This document shows positions 23,601 through 34,497 of a stretch of DNA of 64,000 nucleotides, in pieces. Where the stretch lies: NCBI RefSeq assembly GCF_003265705.1, contig NW_020312867.1:10329228-10393227 (forward strand), given 5' to 3'. Every line of letters starts with the position of its first letter. Positions within the stretch are counted from its first letter, which is position 1. A program made the position numbers and the translations under genes. The stretch is from Callorhinus ursinus. Lineage: Eukaryota; Chordata; Mammalia; Carnivora; Otariidae. The notes under the pieces were generated by a model that was given only the letters and a program-made list of their open reading frames with translations, searched no databases and was not told the origin of the DNA.

Positions 23601-26600
23601 GGGCAGGACTCAGCCCCAGTCCTGAATCTGAAGGTAGGGGAAACAACCTGTCCCGAGGGGAGGTGCTGACAAAGGAGGAAGTCAGCCCCCACTCTGAGCC
23701 AAGGTGGTCTTCAAGAGTTTTCTCTGCAGCAGCCCCTGAATCAGCCATGTCCCATCCTGGTACATAGCTGTCATCCCCGTTCCTCCCACAATAGCCCCAA
23801 GCTCCCGCTACCAAGCTCAAGCCCCAGTGCCAGGACTGGGCAGAGACAGCTGTGGTCAATCTTAGTCACTCTCCCAGATGCCATCTCCCATGACTAGAAG
23901 AGGTCCCAAGTCCTGGGCTCCCCTGGATCCCCCAGGACCTCCTCCCCCGGCCACACACAGGTCCTCCAAACTGTCCTAACCCCAATTTGCCCTGCCGTGA
24001 GCTGGCCTGCATTAAGGGAATGTCCTGCAGCCAGAAATACTTCCCCTCAGCTATTGGTCACAGCACCGGAGCGTACCCCATCAGGTTTTTCTGGACCCTT
24101 TGAGGTTCAAGACTGCCTTCTCCTAGTTAGGAGTAGAGCAAGAGTTTCAGGAGAACTGGCTGGTCCAGATGCTCAGGGAGGGTGCTGGTGAGAGGGTGGG
24201 GGTCGAGCGTGGTAGCTGAGGCACCTCCTTCTAACCCCACTGTCCTGCTGTCCCTCGACCCCCAGCCCGCGAGCAGCTGCGCCGGTCCCGCCACAGCCGC
24301 ACGTTCCTGGTGGAGTCTGGCATCGGAGAGCTGTGGGCAGAGATGCAAGCAGGTGGGGAAGGAGGGACGGAGGGGCGTTTCTCGGGTCCTGCGGGGAACA
24401 TACACTGATAGGGGGCAAGGAAACATTTGCTAAGTGGGCTCTAGACCCTAGAAACCCCGCCCTTACTCCTCCATCAGCTGCACCTAACCTGGCAGTCACG
24501 GTCACCTGCACCCCCACACCACTCAGCCGCGCCCCTGACTCCCACTTCTCCTGGGGATTCTCCACGGATGAAGTTGCAGAATGCTGGAAACACTTTCCCC
24601 CAAAACCTTGCGTCCCTACCCGGTAGCCTAAGGTTTAAGCACTTGGAAGCCCCTTACTGCTACTCCCACCCCCATCCTCCCCGCAGGCAAGGCTCGGGTC
24701 TGGGGCAGGGCTGGGGGCTGGGGGCTGGGTGAATCTGGAAGGGAAGCAGAGCTGAGGGTGCAAAGCGGGCCAGGAGTGTGTGCTCACGCTCGCCGCCGCA
24801 GGAGACCGCTACGTGGTGGCAGACTGCGGAGGAGGCACTGTGGACCTGACGGTGCACCAGCTGGAGCAGCCACATGGCACCCTCAAAGAACTGTACAAGG
24901 CATCTGGTGAGTAGCCCGTCAGGCAGCACCCTTGGTACCGAGCGCGCCCGGGCCCCGCCGACGCCCCCTGGCGGCAGAGTTTGCACTGACTCCCCCTCTA
25001 CTCCTTGCCCGACCCCAGGCGGCCCCTATGGCGCGGTGGGCGTGGACCTGGCCTTTGAGCAGCTGCTGGGCCGCATCTTCGGCGAGGACTTCATCACCAC
25101 CTTCAAAAGGCAAAGGCCGGCAGCCTGGGTGGATCTGACCATCGCCTTCGAGGCCCGCAAACGCACGGCGGGCCCGCACCGCGCAGGGGCGCTCAACATC
25201 TCGCTGCCTTTCTCCTTCATCGACTTCTACCGTAAACAGCGAGGCCACAACGTGGAGACAGCCCTGCGCCGGAGCAGGTGGGTCCGGGGACCACGGACTC
25301 AAGCAGGGTTTGCGGATGGGGAAAGCCCCTGCAAGGGAGGATGTGGGCCCCAGAGTCTGCCCCACCTGCCCCGTGCACATTTCTTGCCAGCCCACAGCAG
25401 GAGAGGGTCGTGAGCATTCCAGCTAGAATCCGCGGCCGGAACTGGGGCGAGGGTCGACATCTTTCTCCTCCCCGCACCGCGGCAGCGCCCCACCCCAACA
25501 CACCCCGTGCCAGCCAGTGTGCCTTGGTTCTTCTGCCCGGAGACAAAGGGAGGCTCCTCTCCTGGGGCTTCATGCCTGGAACTGGAGCAGGCAGGCGCCT
25601 AAAGCCCCTGAGGGAGTGGGGCTGGGAGAACACACAATATGCAGTCAGTGCCCAGGCCTACTGGCCTGGAGCAGTGGTAGAACCCCAGACCCCGACCGAT
25701 AAGCCTGTGCCCCCTTCACCAACAGCGTGAACTTCGTGAAGTGGTCCTCGCAGGGGATGCTCAGGATGTCTTGCGAGGCCATGAACGAGCTCTTTCAGCC
25801 CACGGTCAGTGGGATCATCCAGCACATAGGTGAGTGCCTAAGCTTGAGTCCTCCACTGACCCCCACATTCACACTCAGATGCAGGAATGATTCCTCCCCA
25901 TTAGTGCCTGGAAGCCTCCACCCATCCATACACTGGAATGAGACCCAGAATCACCGAAACACCTGGAGGACACAGTGTCGTGGGTATTAAGAACTCGGAG
26001 GGATTATGTGTATGGTCTCTCTTCTGACTGTGAAAGAACCCTTGATGCCTCGGTTTCCTTATTTATAAAATGGGGTGATAGTATTGGGTCCCCAAAACTG
26101 TCATCCCAGGGAGCTGAAATACTAGAGATGTGCACACAATCGGCAGGAGGCACTTAGTACATGAAAATGCATATCCTTATCTCGCCCTCCACGTCGTGGT
26201 GCGAAGAGGAAAAGGGGGTAGAGTGCCGGGAGAGCAGAGCCCATGAAGACTGCCCGAAGCACTCAATGAAAACTCTGTCCTTTTCTTCCTCCGAACCTGG
26301 CTACCGTTTTAGGGTGACGGAACCAGTTTCTAGTTGCCAGCTGGGTACAAGATGGAGGAGGGGAGGTGCCTGTGGCCGCAGGGCGTCGGCCTCGGAGGCC
26401 GGTGCGCTCTCTCACCTCGCGTTCCCTCCTTCCTCCCACCCCCCCGCCCCCTCCCACAGAGGCGCTTCTGGCGCGGCCCGAGGTGCAGGGCGTGAAGCTG
26501 CTCTTCCTGGTGGGCGGCTTTGCGGAGTCGGCCGTGCTGCAGCACGCGGTGCAGGCGGCGCTGGGCGCCCGCGGCCTGCGCGTGGTCGTCCCGCACGACG

Positions 26601-27097
26601 TGGGCCTCACCATCCTCAAGGGCGCGGTGCTGTTCGGGCAGGCGCCGGGCGTGGTGCGCGTGCGCCGCTCGCCGCTCACCTACGGCGTGGGCGTGCTCAA
26701 CCGCTTCGTGGCCGGGCGCCACCCGCCCGAGAAACTGCTGGTACGCGACGGCCGCCGCTGGTGTACCGACGTCTTCGAGCGCTTCGTGGCCGCCGAGCAG
26801 TCGGTGGCCCTGGGCGAGGAGGTGCGGCGCAGCTACTGCCCGGCGCGGCCGGGCCAGCGGCGCGTGCTCATCAACCTGTACTGCTGCGCCGCCGAGGACG
26901 CGCGCTTCATCACCGACCCGGGCGTGCGCAAGTGCGGCGCGCTCAGCCTCGAGCTGGAGCCCTCCGACGGCGCGTCCCCCGGCCGCCGCGAGATCCGCGC
27001 CGCCATGCAGTTTGGCGACACCGAGATCAAGGTCACCGCCGTCGACGTCAGCACCAATCGCTCCGTGCGCGCCGCCATTGATTTTCTTTCCCACTGA
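14323..27097 (+). CDS. HSPA12B: HSPA12B, heat shock protein family A (Hsp70) member 12B, 12 coding exons
   Basis: Atypical, distant HSP70 protein with an actin-like nucleotide-binding fold. The family is known from endothelial cells and linked to angiogenesis. Coding exons: 14323-14365, 16176-16273, 17266-17390, 20257-20443, 20719-20823, 21123-21239, 23172-23346, 24266-24352, 24802-24906, 25019-25277, 25726-25829, 26460-27097. All introns are GT/AG and phases agree, giving 2,043 nt (680 residues plus TGA). Visible motifs: phosphate-1 loop [13 protein letters not shown] at residues 64-76, phosphate-2 loop [12 protein letters not shown] at 317-328, adenosine-type LVGGFAES at 485-492. The start gives [15 protein letters not shown], as in mammalian orthologs. 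The human protein, as I recall it, has 686 residues; the six-residue difference lies in the last exon just before PGRREIRA. The usual HSP70 peptide-binding domain is absent, normal for HSPA12 proteins. Confidence 0.97.
14366..16175 (+). other. HSPA12B: HSPA12B intron 2, TG-rich low-complexity tract
   Basis: A C-run (about 14382-14392), then about 350 bases of degenerate TG-rich sequence (14480-14830) that includes a pure (TG)n run of about 40 bases at 14649-14688. The rest looks single-copy. A 319-codon open frame on the minus strand spans this tract but is an effect of its composition. Confidence 0.6.
14649..14688. repeat. (TG)n microsatellite
   Basis: About 20 uninterrupted TG dinucleotides within broader TG-rich sequence in HSPA12B intron 2. 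Alternating purine-pyrimidine of this length can adopt Z-DNA and is normally length-polymorphic. Confidence 0.9.
17545..17960 (-). mobile_element. Antisense L1-like LINE fragment, interrupted
   Basis: Text such as 'ttttaatagttgtgtagtgt' and 'cactattacaaagagtgctg' is the familiar antisense of old L1 3' sequence. It is interrupted at 17639-17802 by a retrocopy whose duplicated target is L1 sequence, so the L1 is older. Confidence 0.6.
17639..17802 (-). pseudogene. Short retrocopy (164 bp) of an unidentified mRNA 3' end
   Basis: A 14-base direct repeat, aagccacaatttct, lies at 17625-17638 and again at 17803-17816. Read on the minus strand the insert has an AATAAA signal (17670-17675), about 17 more bases and an A-rich tail against the repeat, the layout of an L1-mediated retrotransposition of a polyadenylated RNA. 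I do not recognise the parent transcript, and no coding frame is evident, so it is probably a 5'-truncated 3' UTR. Confidence 0.7.
18811..19343 (-). pseudogene. FAU: Processed pseudogene of FAU (FUBI ubiquitin-like/ribosomal protein eS30 fusion)
   Basis: On the minus strand this is an intronless copy of FAU mRNA. Fragments equivalent to [32 protein letters not shown] and FGKKKGP follow in order. The end carries the FAU-like 3' UTR with AATAAA (18877-18882) and a T-run on the plus strand (18844-18860). It is dead: the start codon reads ACA, and frame changes occur in the middle of the ubiquitin-like part and near the RPS30 part. The direct repeat accagtgacctttct flanks it at 18796-18810 and 19344-19358. 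It lies antisense in HSPA12B intron 4. Confidence 0.93.
21471..21960. repeat. Possible ancient interspersed repeat in HSPA12B intron 7
   Basis: Starting at 'cttaagtcaggtttcctaga', the layout (gaggcagag-like, 'tattgaagaagggctctcag', 'cctgatcccatggaaggac') resembles a widespread mammalian repeat, but I cannot name the family. Nothing coding is seen. Confidence 0.4.
23347..24265 (+). other. HSPA12B: HSPA12B intron 8
   Basis: Non-coding sequence between the exon encoding residues 226-284 and the next exon. GC-moderate, no SINE, no recognisable repeat. Confidence 0.5.
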
Positions 27098-27260
27098 GGG
27101 CGCGGGCGCCGTGCCAGCCCCATCCCCGCCCCGTGCCAGGCCCCGCCCTGTTGGGGTCGGGGGTGGGGTGGGGGGGGAGTCTGGGGCGCCGGCTGAGTCT
27201 GGGGCGCCGGCTCGCGTGGACACAGCTGCTGGTTCTGAAGTCAGCGCCTCTTCCCCCGCC
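26440..27260. other. HSPA12B: CpG-rich terminal exon of HSPA12B
   Basis: The last coding exon uses GC-ending codons almost exclusively and is as CpG-rich as a promoter island. Because of this the opposite strand and other frames stay open for over 250 codons; these are compositional shadows. Such intragenic islands are common in terminal exons. Confidence 0.7.
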
Positions 27261-28050
27261 CTCCTGTCCCGGGAGATGAGGTCGCAGGATGGGTAGGGAC
27301 AAACTCTCGCTTTGGAATTGGGCCCGGGTCGGCTGACTGGAAAGCCGAAGAGCCCTGCCAAGGGCTGAGATCAAAGAGTCAGAAGAGGTTTGTAAGACGG
27401 TGCGCCCACAGGGGGCACGTGACCCCGAAGGCAGAATGCGCCAGAAGACCAAGCCCTGGCCTGAACTGGGGGGGTGGGGCGGTGGGAAGTGGAGGCAGCT
27501 GGGAGAGGCAGAGCAGGGCCTCTGCAGGAGGGGCAGCAGGAGGACGGAGGATGTGCAGCGCTTGGGCCTGAAGAGCCCAGTGCATGGATTGATAGGCTCA
27601 GCCAGCACAGGGCGCTGGGCAGAGAGGCCCTATGGCGCAGAAAAATGGCTGGAGGCTGGCACAAGCAGCACAGGGGTACAGGACCTTCCCGGGTGTGGTA
27701 CTGACCACCCAAGTATGACTGTTAATTTTTAAACTTTCTCAATTAACAGGCTAAAGAGGAGGATGCAGGATGAAGGCACTTATGAGAGGATGTAGGGGGA
27801 GCTTGCTGGGGGGCCTTCTTTCAGGACAGATAATTCATCTGAGAAGGCCCCAAGAGCAGCCCATGAATGACCCACATGCACCCTATCCCAGCCACCGAAG
27901 GGCAGTGGGGGTTGGGGGGGCTGTCGAGAGACAGAAGGAGAACTAAGGGCTGATCCTGGTTCTGCCATCAACTCACTATGCCATTGGAACATTCCCTGCC
28001 CCCCCCCCCGACCTGCAACTGCCCCACCTGCCTGAGAACCCTAAGGTGAC

Positions 28051-28056
28051 AATAAA
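28051..28056 (+). terminator. HSPA12B: HSPA12B polyadenylation signal AATAAA
   Basis: Canonical AATAAA about 950 bases after the HSPA12B stop codon, followed within 20-30 bases by a GT-containing stretch. The 3' UTR therefore spans about 27098-28075 and carries no SINE. Confidence 0.85.
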
Positions 28057-28075
28057 GCATTTATGCTTAAGGTGA

Positions 28076-28460
28076 AAGTGTAGCCTGCTGGCACCTCACA
28101 AAAGGGGACCCCAACAGAGTAGTGGAGGCGGGGCTGGGTTCAAAAAAGGGAGAGTGCTTTCAGCTCTGCGCAGAGCCGGGAACTGACCAGAAGGGGGTGC
28201 TGCTCTATGTCAAACGTCCCAAACAGACCTCCTCACTCCCTAAGACTTCCCATCTGGCCTAGGCAGAAGGCCCTCCCCATCCCAACTCTAGTCAACTACT
28301 CCCAGGCTTAAAATACCAAGCGTGCATACTTCTTTTGGGGTCAGGTGCTAGAATGCCATCAAGTGCCCCTTCCTCCTAAAAGAATGATATAGCCAAAAGT
28401 GTTCCTTAGCCCGTCTGCGGCGGATTGGGTGTTCTCAGAGCCCTGGAGAACAAACACTGG
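28076..28460. other. Tail-to-tail spacer between HSPA12B and C20orf27
   Basis: About 390 bases separate the predicted cleavage sites of the two convergent genes. No repeat or gene recognised. Confidence 0.6.
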
Positions 28461-28485
28461 TTGGCCTCTGGTATCCACGGAAAGC

Positions 28486-28491
28486 TTTATT
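28486..28491 (-). terminator. C20orf27: C20orf27 polyadenylation signal AATAAA
   Basis: TTTATT on the plus strand is AATAAA for the minus-strand gene, about 520 bases after its stop codon at 29011-29013. Cleavage is expected at about 28460-28475. Confidence 0.85.
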
Positions 28492-29010
28492 TCTTTAGGG
28501 TTTTATCCCAATCAGTCCTTTAAAAACCAAGTAACACAGACCTGGGGGTTAGGGCTTGGGGCTGTGCCTCCCTCCTACTGAGCGCGGACAGCAGGAGGAA
28601 AGAGGGAGGGGGCACGGCAAAAGCCAGACGGCTGCAGCAGTAACGGGAGTGATGGCGACTTCACGGAGCCGGCTACCTCCTCTCCCAAGCCCTGGCTAGA
28701 GCCCCTATGGCTTGGGGTGGGGGGAGGGCAGAACCCACCCCAGCCCCACCCCTCAGATAGCCTCCCTGGGGGCTCAACCCATTTCTTCCAGCAGGAGACT
28801 GAGGCTCACGGAGAGGAGGAAGTGGGACAGGAGGACACAGGAGAGGCAGGGAGGTGGCACAATGAAGGCAGAGGTGAGAGGCCCCTGGACACCCCACCCC
28901 CGCCCCCCCACCCCAGGGAGGGGCGAGGAAGCCACACCGTCACACAGCATTCGGGGAGATGAGGTGGGGCTTAAGGCTGTGGGGCCCCAAGGCGTGCAGG
29001 GCCGCAGGCC

Positions 29011-32000
29011 TCAGTCGAAGCCGTGCCAGTCGCTGTGCTCGGAGTCATATTCTAGCTCAGCACCCACGCACTTGACCCCATCAAGCAGCATGGGTGTGCC
29101 GTGGTGTCGGTCTGCAAGGTAGGTGACAAATGAGGATGCCAGGCTGGCCCCTGGCCCCACCCACTCTTAGGAGACACCCCGCCCACCGGCCCACCTTTCC
29201 TCTGGGCTCTGCCAGGGGGGTGGGGAGAAAGGCACCTGGGAACCCCGGGCCAGGGTAAGGACCCCTTTTTCAGACAGGGAGGGCAGAAACCCCTTGCAGC
29301 CAAGCTGGCACCTCCCTCCTCTAGCCAGACCCAAGGCTCGCAAGCTCACCCATGACGCGTGCCTGCACTGTCACTCGCACGCAGGTGCCGGTGCCACCTT
29401 CACAGGCTAGCAGCATCTCCTCCTTGAGGACACCCTCCTTGTGTGCCGAGTACTCACACTTGACGCTATAACCTGCCCAGGTCATCAGCACTTCCTTGGT
29501 CTCCACCGCCCTCCCCCCCCCAACCCCTGCCCAGCACTCACTGGCCTCAACCTGCCACCAAGACTGGCCACCTCCTCCAAAGGACTAAGGATGGCCCAGG
29601 ACCTATCCCCCCGGGGCTGGGCAAACGGGCCTTGGAAACTTACCCCTCTTCACTGAGCTCTACCTGTTTCCGGACTGTGGACGACCCCTTTAGGGCTCCA
29701 AGGGTCAAACTCAGGTTCCCAGGAGGAGGGCCCATTGATTCCCCAAAAAGGCAGGCAGGGAGAAGGGGTGATGGGGAAAGAGGGACAGGGCAGGCCCTCA
29801 GCAGATCAGCTGGCAAGAGGTAAGGGCGTGAGGGAGCTTGCCCAATCCACTAAGGGCAAGGTCATGAAGAGGAAGTAGGGGAACGTGAAACTGAAGCTGG
29901 GGTGTCAGCCTACTATGAAACTGACACTCTAGCCTCTGGGTGGGGGCAGGGGAGGGCCTAAAGCTGGCAGGGTAAGGAGAAGCAGCCCCAAGTCCAAAGC
30001 CTGTGACTGGCGGGTGCTAGGAGGTAGCTGCCCAGGTTTCTTGAGGCTCTGGCAGATTTTTTAAGGGCAGGCAGGAGGGAGGGCTGGAGGCCCAGAGCCA
30101 GTCCCTCACAGGTGATGCACAGGCACGGGCCAAGAGTGTGAGCCCAGGGACTTCTGTCCAGGAGCAAGGCCTGGGGTATGGGACCTGCCAAGATACCACA
30201 CTGCAAGCCCATAAAGAGGCCTCATGTCCCCCAATTGCTGAACCCCCCATCCACCCTGGAAGGGGGAGGGGAAGCGGCCCATGCTCTCACTCCCTCTCAC
30301 ATCCAGGCCCTGCTGGAGGAGGGCTGGGGACACACCTTCTGGGATGGGCATGACGCTGAGGAGCTTGAGGTGTAGGCTGGGGACTGGTGCTTCTCGGACG
30401 TCCTTGCTCAGCCTGAGCACTGGGGGCAGAGTGAAGGTAATCTCATACCTGTGCAGGATCTTCAGAAAGCCAACCTGTAGCAGGACGATGGAGGGAGAGA
30501 GGGAAGCACCTTCACTCTCAGCCTCCCCTGGGGCCAGCCAGCTCCCGCCACCTAGAGTCCAGTGGGCCCCTGCACCTGCTGCTTTAGGGATCCCAGAGGG
30601 GGTCTAACTCCCGCCAGCACTCCAGCTTGTCCACACCCCAAGCCCAGTGGCTCCAGGCCCTTTGCCTGAGGACCTCGTCCCCTCAGCTTGCTACTCAGGA
30701 TCTGTTTCCTGGGCCCCACAGCAAATGGTGGCCCACTTTATAGATGAGACAATGACTGGCTGGAGACCACACAGTGTGGCCAGGGTAAAGCTCTCCTGAG
30801 GCCCCCTGGCCACTCCTGCCACATGCGGCACAGAGCAAGCATCTGCCATGGCCCACAGGGGGAAGCTCAGAGTCCCACAAGACAGGCCACTCACCTGCCC
30901 CCCCACCCCTACCAGCACCTGCCCAGAGTCAAGAGCCTGGGCTCAGGGACACTGGTCCTCTCGTCACTCATGTGGAGACAATGGGCAACACAAATTGCAT
31001 GGGATGAAGGAGATAGATCAGAAAAACAGACACAAGACCAGCTGGGTCAGTCTCGAGCTGGCCCAGCAGCACCACAGTGAGCCCTGCTGCCACCTGAACG
31101 TGGACGCCTGCCTGCCCACTCAAAGGCTTGGTGAGCCCAGAGCCCCAACTCCTGGCCCAAGCCATTTCTGTTGTTCACACACAGTGACTGGCAACCAGAC
31201 GCCGACCTTCACAAGTCCAGCCATGTGAAGGGATGTAAGCTGGGGTGGCTGCTGAACGGGCAGGCTATAACCAGAGTGTGGTCCTGGAGGCTGTACCCTC
31301 TACCTCGTACGCGCGCACACTGGTGTGCTCACAGCTGCAGGGGCCGACAGTCCTGTCCCTGGGGCTTGTTAGGGCTGGCTGCATGAAGCAGTTAGCTCAA
31401 TGGGACAGACAGACGTCGCTGCATGATACAAAGGTCAGTCCACAGGACTCCCACACTCTGCAGGTGGAGGACACATTTCTCAAGAGGGCTTTCTGGCTAT
31501 CCTGCCAATGGTGATCCTGTGGCCCAGCTGCACCAGCTGCAGAATTTTTGAGGGGAAATCTCAGAGATGTGCAAAAAGCACTCATCGCTGCCTTATTTAT
31601 AACAGTAAAAAATAGAAACATTCATAATACCAGGAATAGGGAACCAGATAAATTGATGATACATTTAAAGGAATATCAGGCAGTTAGAAAATCTCGTGGA
31701 AAATTATTTACTGACATAAGACAGCAGACGGTTCACAAGCAAGCAAAGAACAATGTGTCCGCTGTGATCCCAGCTTTTTGTTTTTGGAAATGAAGAAAAA
31801 AAAAAAAAAGCAGAAAGAAAAAGCTGAAATGACACACATCAAAATATTAACTATGGTTGTGTCCGGATAGTATGATTGCGTGTGCTTTTAAATTTCTTTA
31901 TAGTTTTCTCTAGCTTCCAAATTTTCCCTGGCGGACATCAATGGATTTTGCAATGGGGAGGTAGGGGGAGAGGGAGCTATTCTTTAAAGTTTTGGTTCAT

Positions 32001-33657
32001 TCTGTTAATTCCCTGGAGGAAGTTGTCAGGAAGAGAGCAAGGATTTTATGATTGAGCAGAAATGATGAATCTGGGCCCCTCCTCTCGGTGGTCTTGATGG
32101 ACCAGATGCCCTCCCCTTGCTGGGGCATTCCTGCTCAACTCCGGAGCCCTGGCTTACTGTTTAACCTGAGGGATTCATTCCCTGTTTCCCCACCAGTCTG
32201 TCCCCTCCAGACACTTCCTGCTGGCCCTCTCAAGTGGATGTGGGATCTGCCAGGGCCCCAGGCCTTGGAGAAGCTGTGCTGGAGGGTGTGTGAGGCGGGA
32301 CCACTGGCAGAGGTGGGTGCCCTGCCCAGCAGAAAACATGGGGGTGATAAAGTAAACACTAATACCGCAGAGAGCCTAAAGCAGCGAGAGGTTTGCAAAG
32401 GGTAATGCAAGTCACACCTTGTTATCAGCAAAATTAGCCTCACACCTGCGTGACACACATACATTCTTTCATCTCATTCTTGCACCAACTCTATGGGGTG
32501 TGAGCTGTCTTCATTTCAGAGAAGGGGAAACTGAGGTAACCTGCCCAAGGTTACAGTGCCAGATTAGCAGGCCCGGACCTGAACCCAGGCCTATGGCACC
32601 TCAAGCCTTGACACCACGTTCCATTGCTGTTGTTGGGGTGACACTGATAACAACAGCTCTGTTCCACTTATTTGAGTAACATCCTAAAGGCACTCATTTC
32701 ATTGCAGTCTCGCCACCTCCCACTTTACAGACAGGGAAACCAAGGCCCAGGGCGGGGTAGAGATGTGCCTAGGAAGCCAGCTTCAAGGAAATGGAACAGA
32801 CAGGCCCAGGAAGCTAGGCAGGGCCAGGTAGGGGCAGAGGGAGTAAAAGTGGATGACGGGGGGGTGGGGGGGGTGCACGTACCTTGACCAGAAAGCTGCT
32901 GTCACTCTCCTGAGTGACCATGACCACAGAGTCATGCAGCTTCTCGTCAAAGTGGACATGGCTCTGGGAGCCTTCTGCATCATGGCCGGCTGCAAAGCGG
33001 ATACTCCGGACTCTGGGTTTGTTGCCTAGGAAGAGAGGAGGAGAGGGCTCCAGGGGCTGCTGGTTTCCCCTATCCCCAGGAAATGACCCCCCATGTCACC
33101 CCATGTCCCCCCCCACGCCCTATAACTGCCCTTGCCATCACTCGACACCCACTGGATGGGCTCCTTTCAGGGCTAGGCCACATCCTAATGGATACTAGGG
33201 GTCATGAGGCTTAAGGCCCCCTACCTTCCCAGTCCTCCCACAAAATATAAGCACTCTGAGAACGGGTGTGTCAGGGATTAGCTGTATGACCCTTACTTAG
33301 AAGAGATGAGGCAGATGACAGAGATAAGAAGAAACAGTCCTCCAGACTCTCAGCAAGCCCCAGATAGTGCAGACCCAGCCCCAGGCCTTGGGTTCCAGGT
33401 CTATCAGTGCCAAGGCCCCTGCCTGCCCCTCCTGATGACCCCAACCTGAGAAAGGAGGGGGGCAGGGACTGGAGCAGGCTCTATGGGACCTTCCTGGAGG
33501 TGGGAGAAACAAAGGGAGCCAAAAACCACACTAAGCCCACCTAGAAGAGGCTCTAAACCTCATCCCTGATCACCAGCAAGGAAGATGGAGGTACCCAGGG
33601 GAGCCTCTCAGACCCCTCCCAAAGAACCCTACCCTCCTCTACTTGACCACCCCCCCA

Positions 33658-33692
<35 letters not shown>

Positions 33693-34301
33693 CCCTCAGC
33701 TGTCCCTAGCTGGGTCTGGTTCTCCAAGGCCTGGAGGCAGGGAGTTGAGATAGGCAGAGCAATTGGAGCTGGGGTGAGGGCCTGGACTGGGGGGGGCGCA
33801 TGTTGCCATGAGCAGGACCCCAATCCTCTCTGGCCCACAGCCACAGCCCTTAGGCATCCCAAGATCTCTGCCCAGAGTCGTTTTGGTGAGAGGAGCTGGG
33901 CCAGGCCTGGCCTGGCTGGGGGAGGCAGGAGGGGGTAGCCTGACAACTCCACATTCCTTGCTGAGCCCCCTAGAACTGACCCTCAAATTTTACCTGACCT
34001 CTCTTGCCTAAAACCCTCTATGAGCCTTTCTGAACCCTGAATGAAACCCAAATTCCCTTCTGTGGCCCTACCTACCTCATCAGCCTCAGTGCTCACCCCA
34101 AGGCTCTAATGCCCCCCAGCCCCCACAGTGGAATAGAGAGGCTGGAACATGGGAACAGGAGGGCAGACACCTCCATAAACCAGCACACCGAGGAGCCAGC
34201 AGGAGTCCTCTGGTCCCCTGCTAGGGCTTGGGTGAGCGCCAGGACCCAGCACAAACACTGGTATAATTACACTGATGCAATATAAGTCTCTCTCTCTCTC
34301 C

Positions 34302-34388
<87 letters not shown>

Positions 34389-34497
34389 CCAATGCAGGCC
34401 CCGCATGCAACAACACCCCTCCCGCCAGGGCCCACTGGAAGACTTATGCAAACCCTGCCCGGCCAGGAAGGCACTCACCCTTATTGGCTGCAGCCAT
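29011..34497 (-). CDS. C20orf27: C20orf27 homolog (UPF0687 family), 5 coding exons
   Basis: Small protein whose biochemical role is poorly established. Coding exons in transcript order: 34497-34479, 33025-32883, 30474-30336, 29472-29350, 29111-29011. All splice sites are GT/AG. The sum is 525 nt, giving 174 residues plus TGA, the length I recall for human. The product begins MAAANKGNKPRVRS, continues through RFAAGHDAEG, YEITFTLPPV and VKCEYSAHKEGVLKEE, and ends EHSDWHGFD. It has no signal peptide or membrane segment and looks like a soluble beta-rich protein. The first coding exon holds only 19 coding bases, close to a micro-exon; its 5' boundary could be 34508 or 34534, since both follow usable AG acceptors. 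Human orthology is firm from sequence and neighbours. Confidence 0.96.
29473..30335 (-). other. C20orf27: C20orf27 intron 4
   Basis: Non-coding sequence between coding exons. No SINE or recognisable transposon; several C-runs near 29510. Confidence 0.5.
30475..32882 (-). other. C20orf27: C20orf27 intron 3 with LINE and MIR remnants
   Basis: Contains an MIR-like stretch near 30720-30790, an L1-type 3' end on the plus strand at about 31550-31960 ('ttatttataacagtaaaaaa', 'tgatcccagctttttgtttt'), and another MIR-like stretch at about 32500-32600 ('ctgcccaaggttacagtgcc'). No additional exon. Confidence 0.55.
31550..31960 (+). mobile_element. Old L1-type LINE 3' end
   Basis: The series 'cttatttataacagtaaaaa', 'gggaaccagataaattgatg', 'gctgtgatcccagctttttg', 'ttctctagcttccaaatttt' follows the 3' end of old L1M-type elements. 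It includes an A-run at 31795-31809. Confidence 0.6.
33660..33690. repeat. (CA)n microsatellite
   Basis: About 15 CA units in C20orf27 intron 2, preceded by a C-rich stretch. Confidence 0.9.
34290..34387. repeat. Compound (TC)n(CA)n microsatellite
   Basis: About 50 bases of nearly pure TC directly abut about 44 bases of pure CA. On the transcribed strand of C20orf27 this is (GT)n followed by (GA)n, shortly after the donor of the first coding exon. Confidence 0.92.

Larger units (their letters stand above)
33026..34478 (-). other. C20orf27: C20orf27 intron 2 with dinucleotide repeats
   Basis: Holds a (CA)n run at 33660-33690 and a compound (TC)n/(CA)n tract at 34290-34387, only about 90 bases from the splice donor of the tiny first coding exon. 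Otherwise unique-looking. Confidence 0.6.

Noticed and set aside
26330..27361. 343-codon reverse-strand frame and a 306-codon forward frame over the last HSPA12B exon
   Set aside because: Both overlap the true frame, which has conserved HSP70-type motifs; they are shadows of a GC-rich exon.
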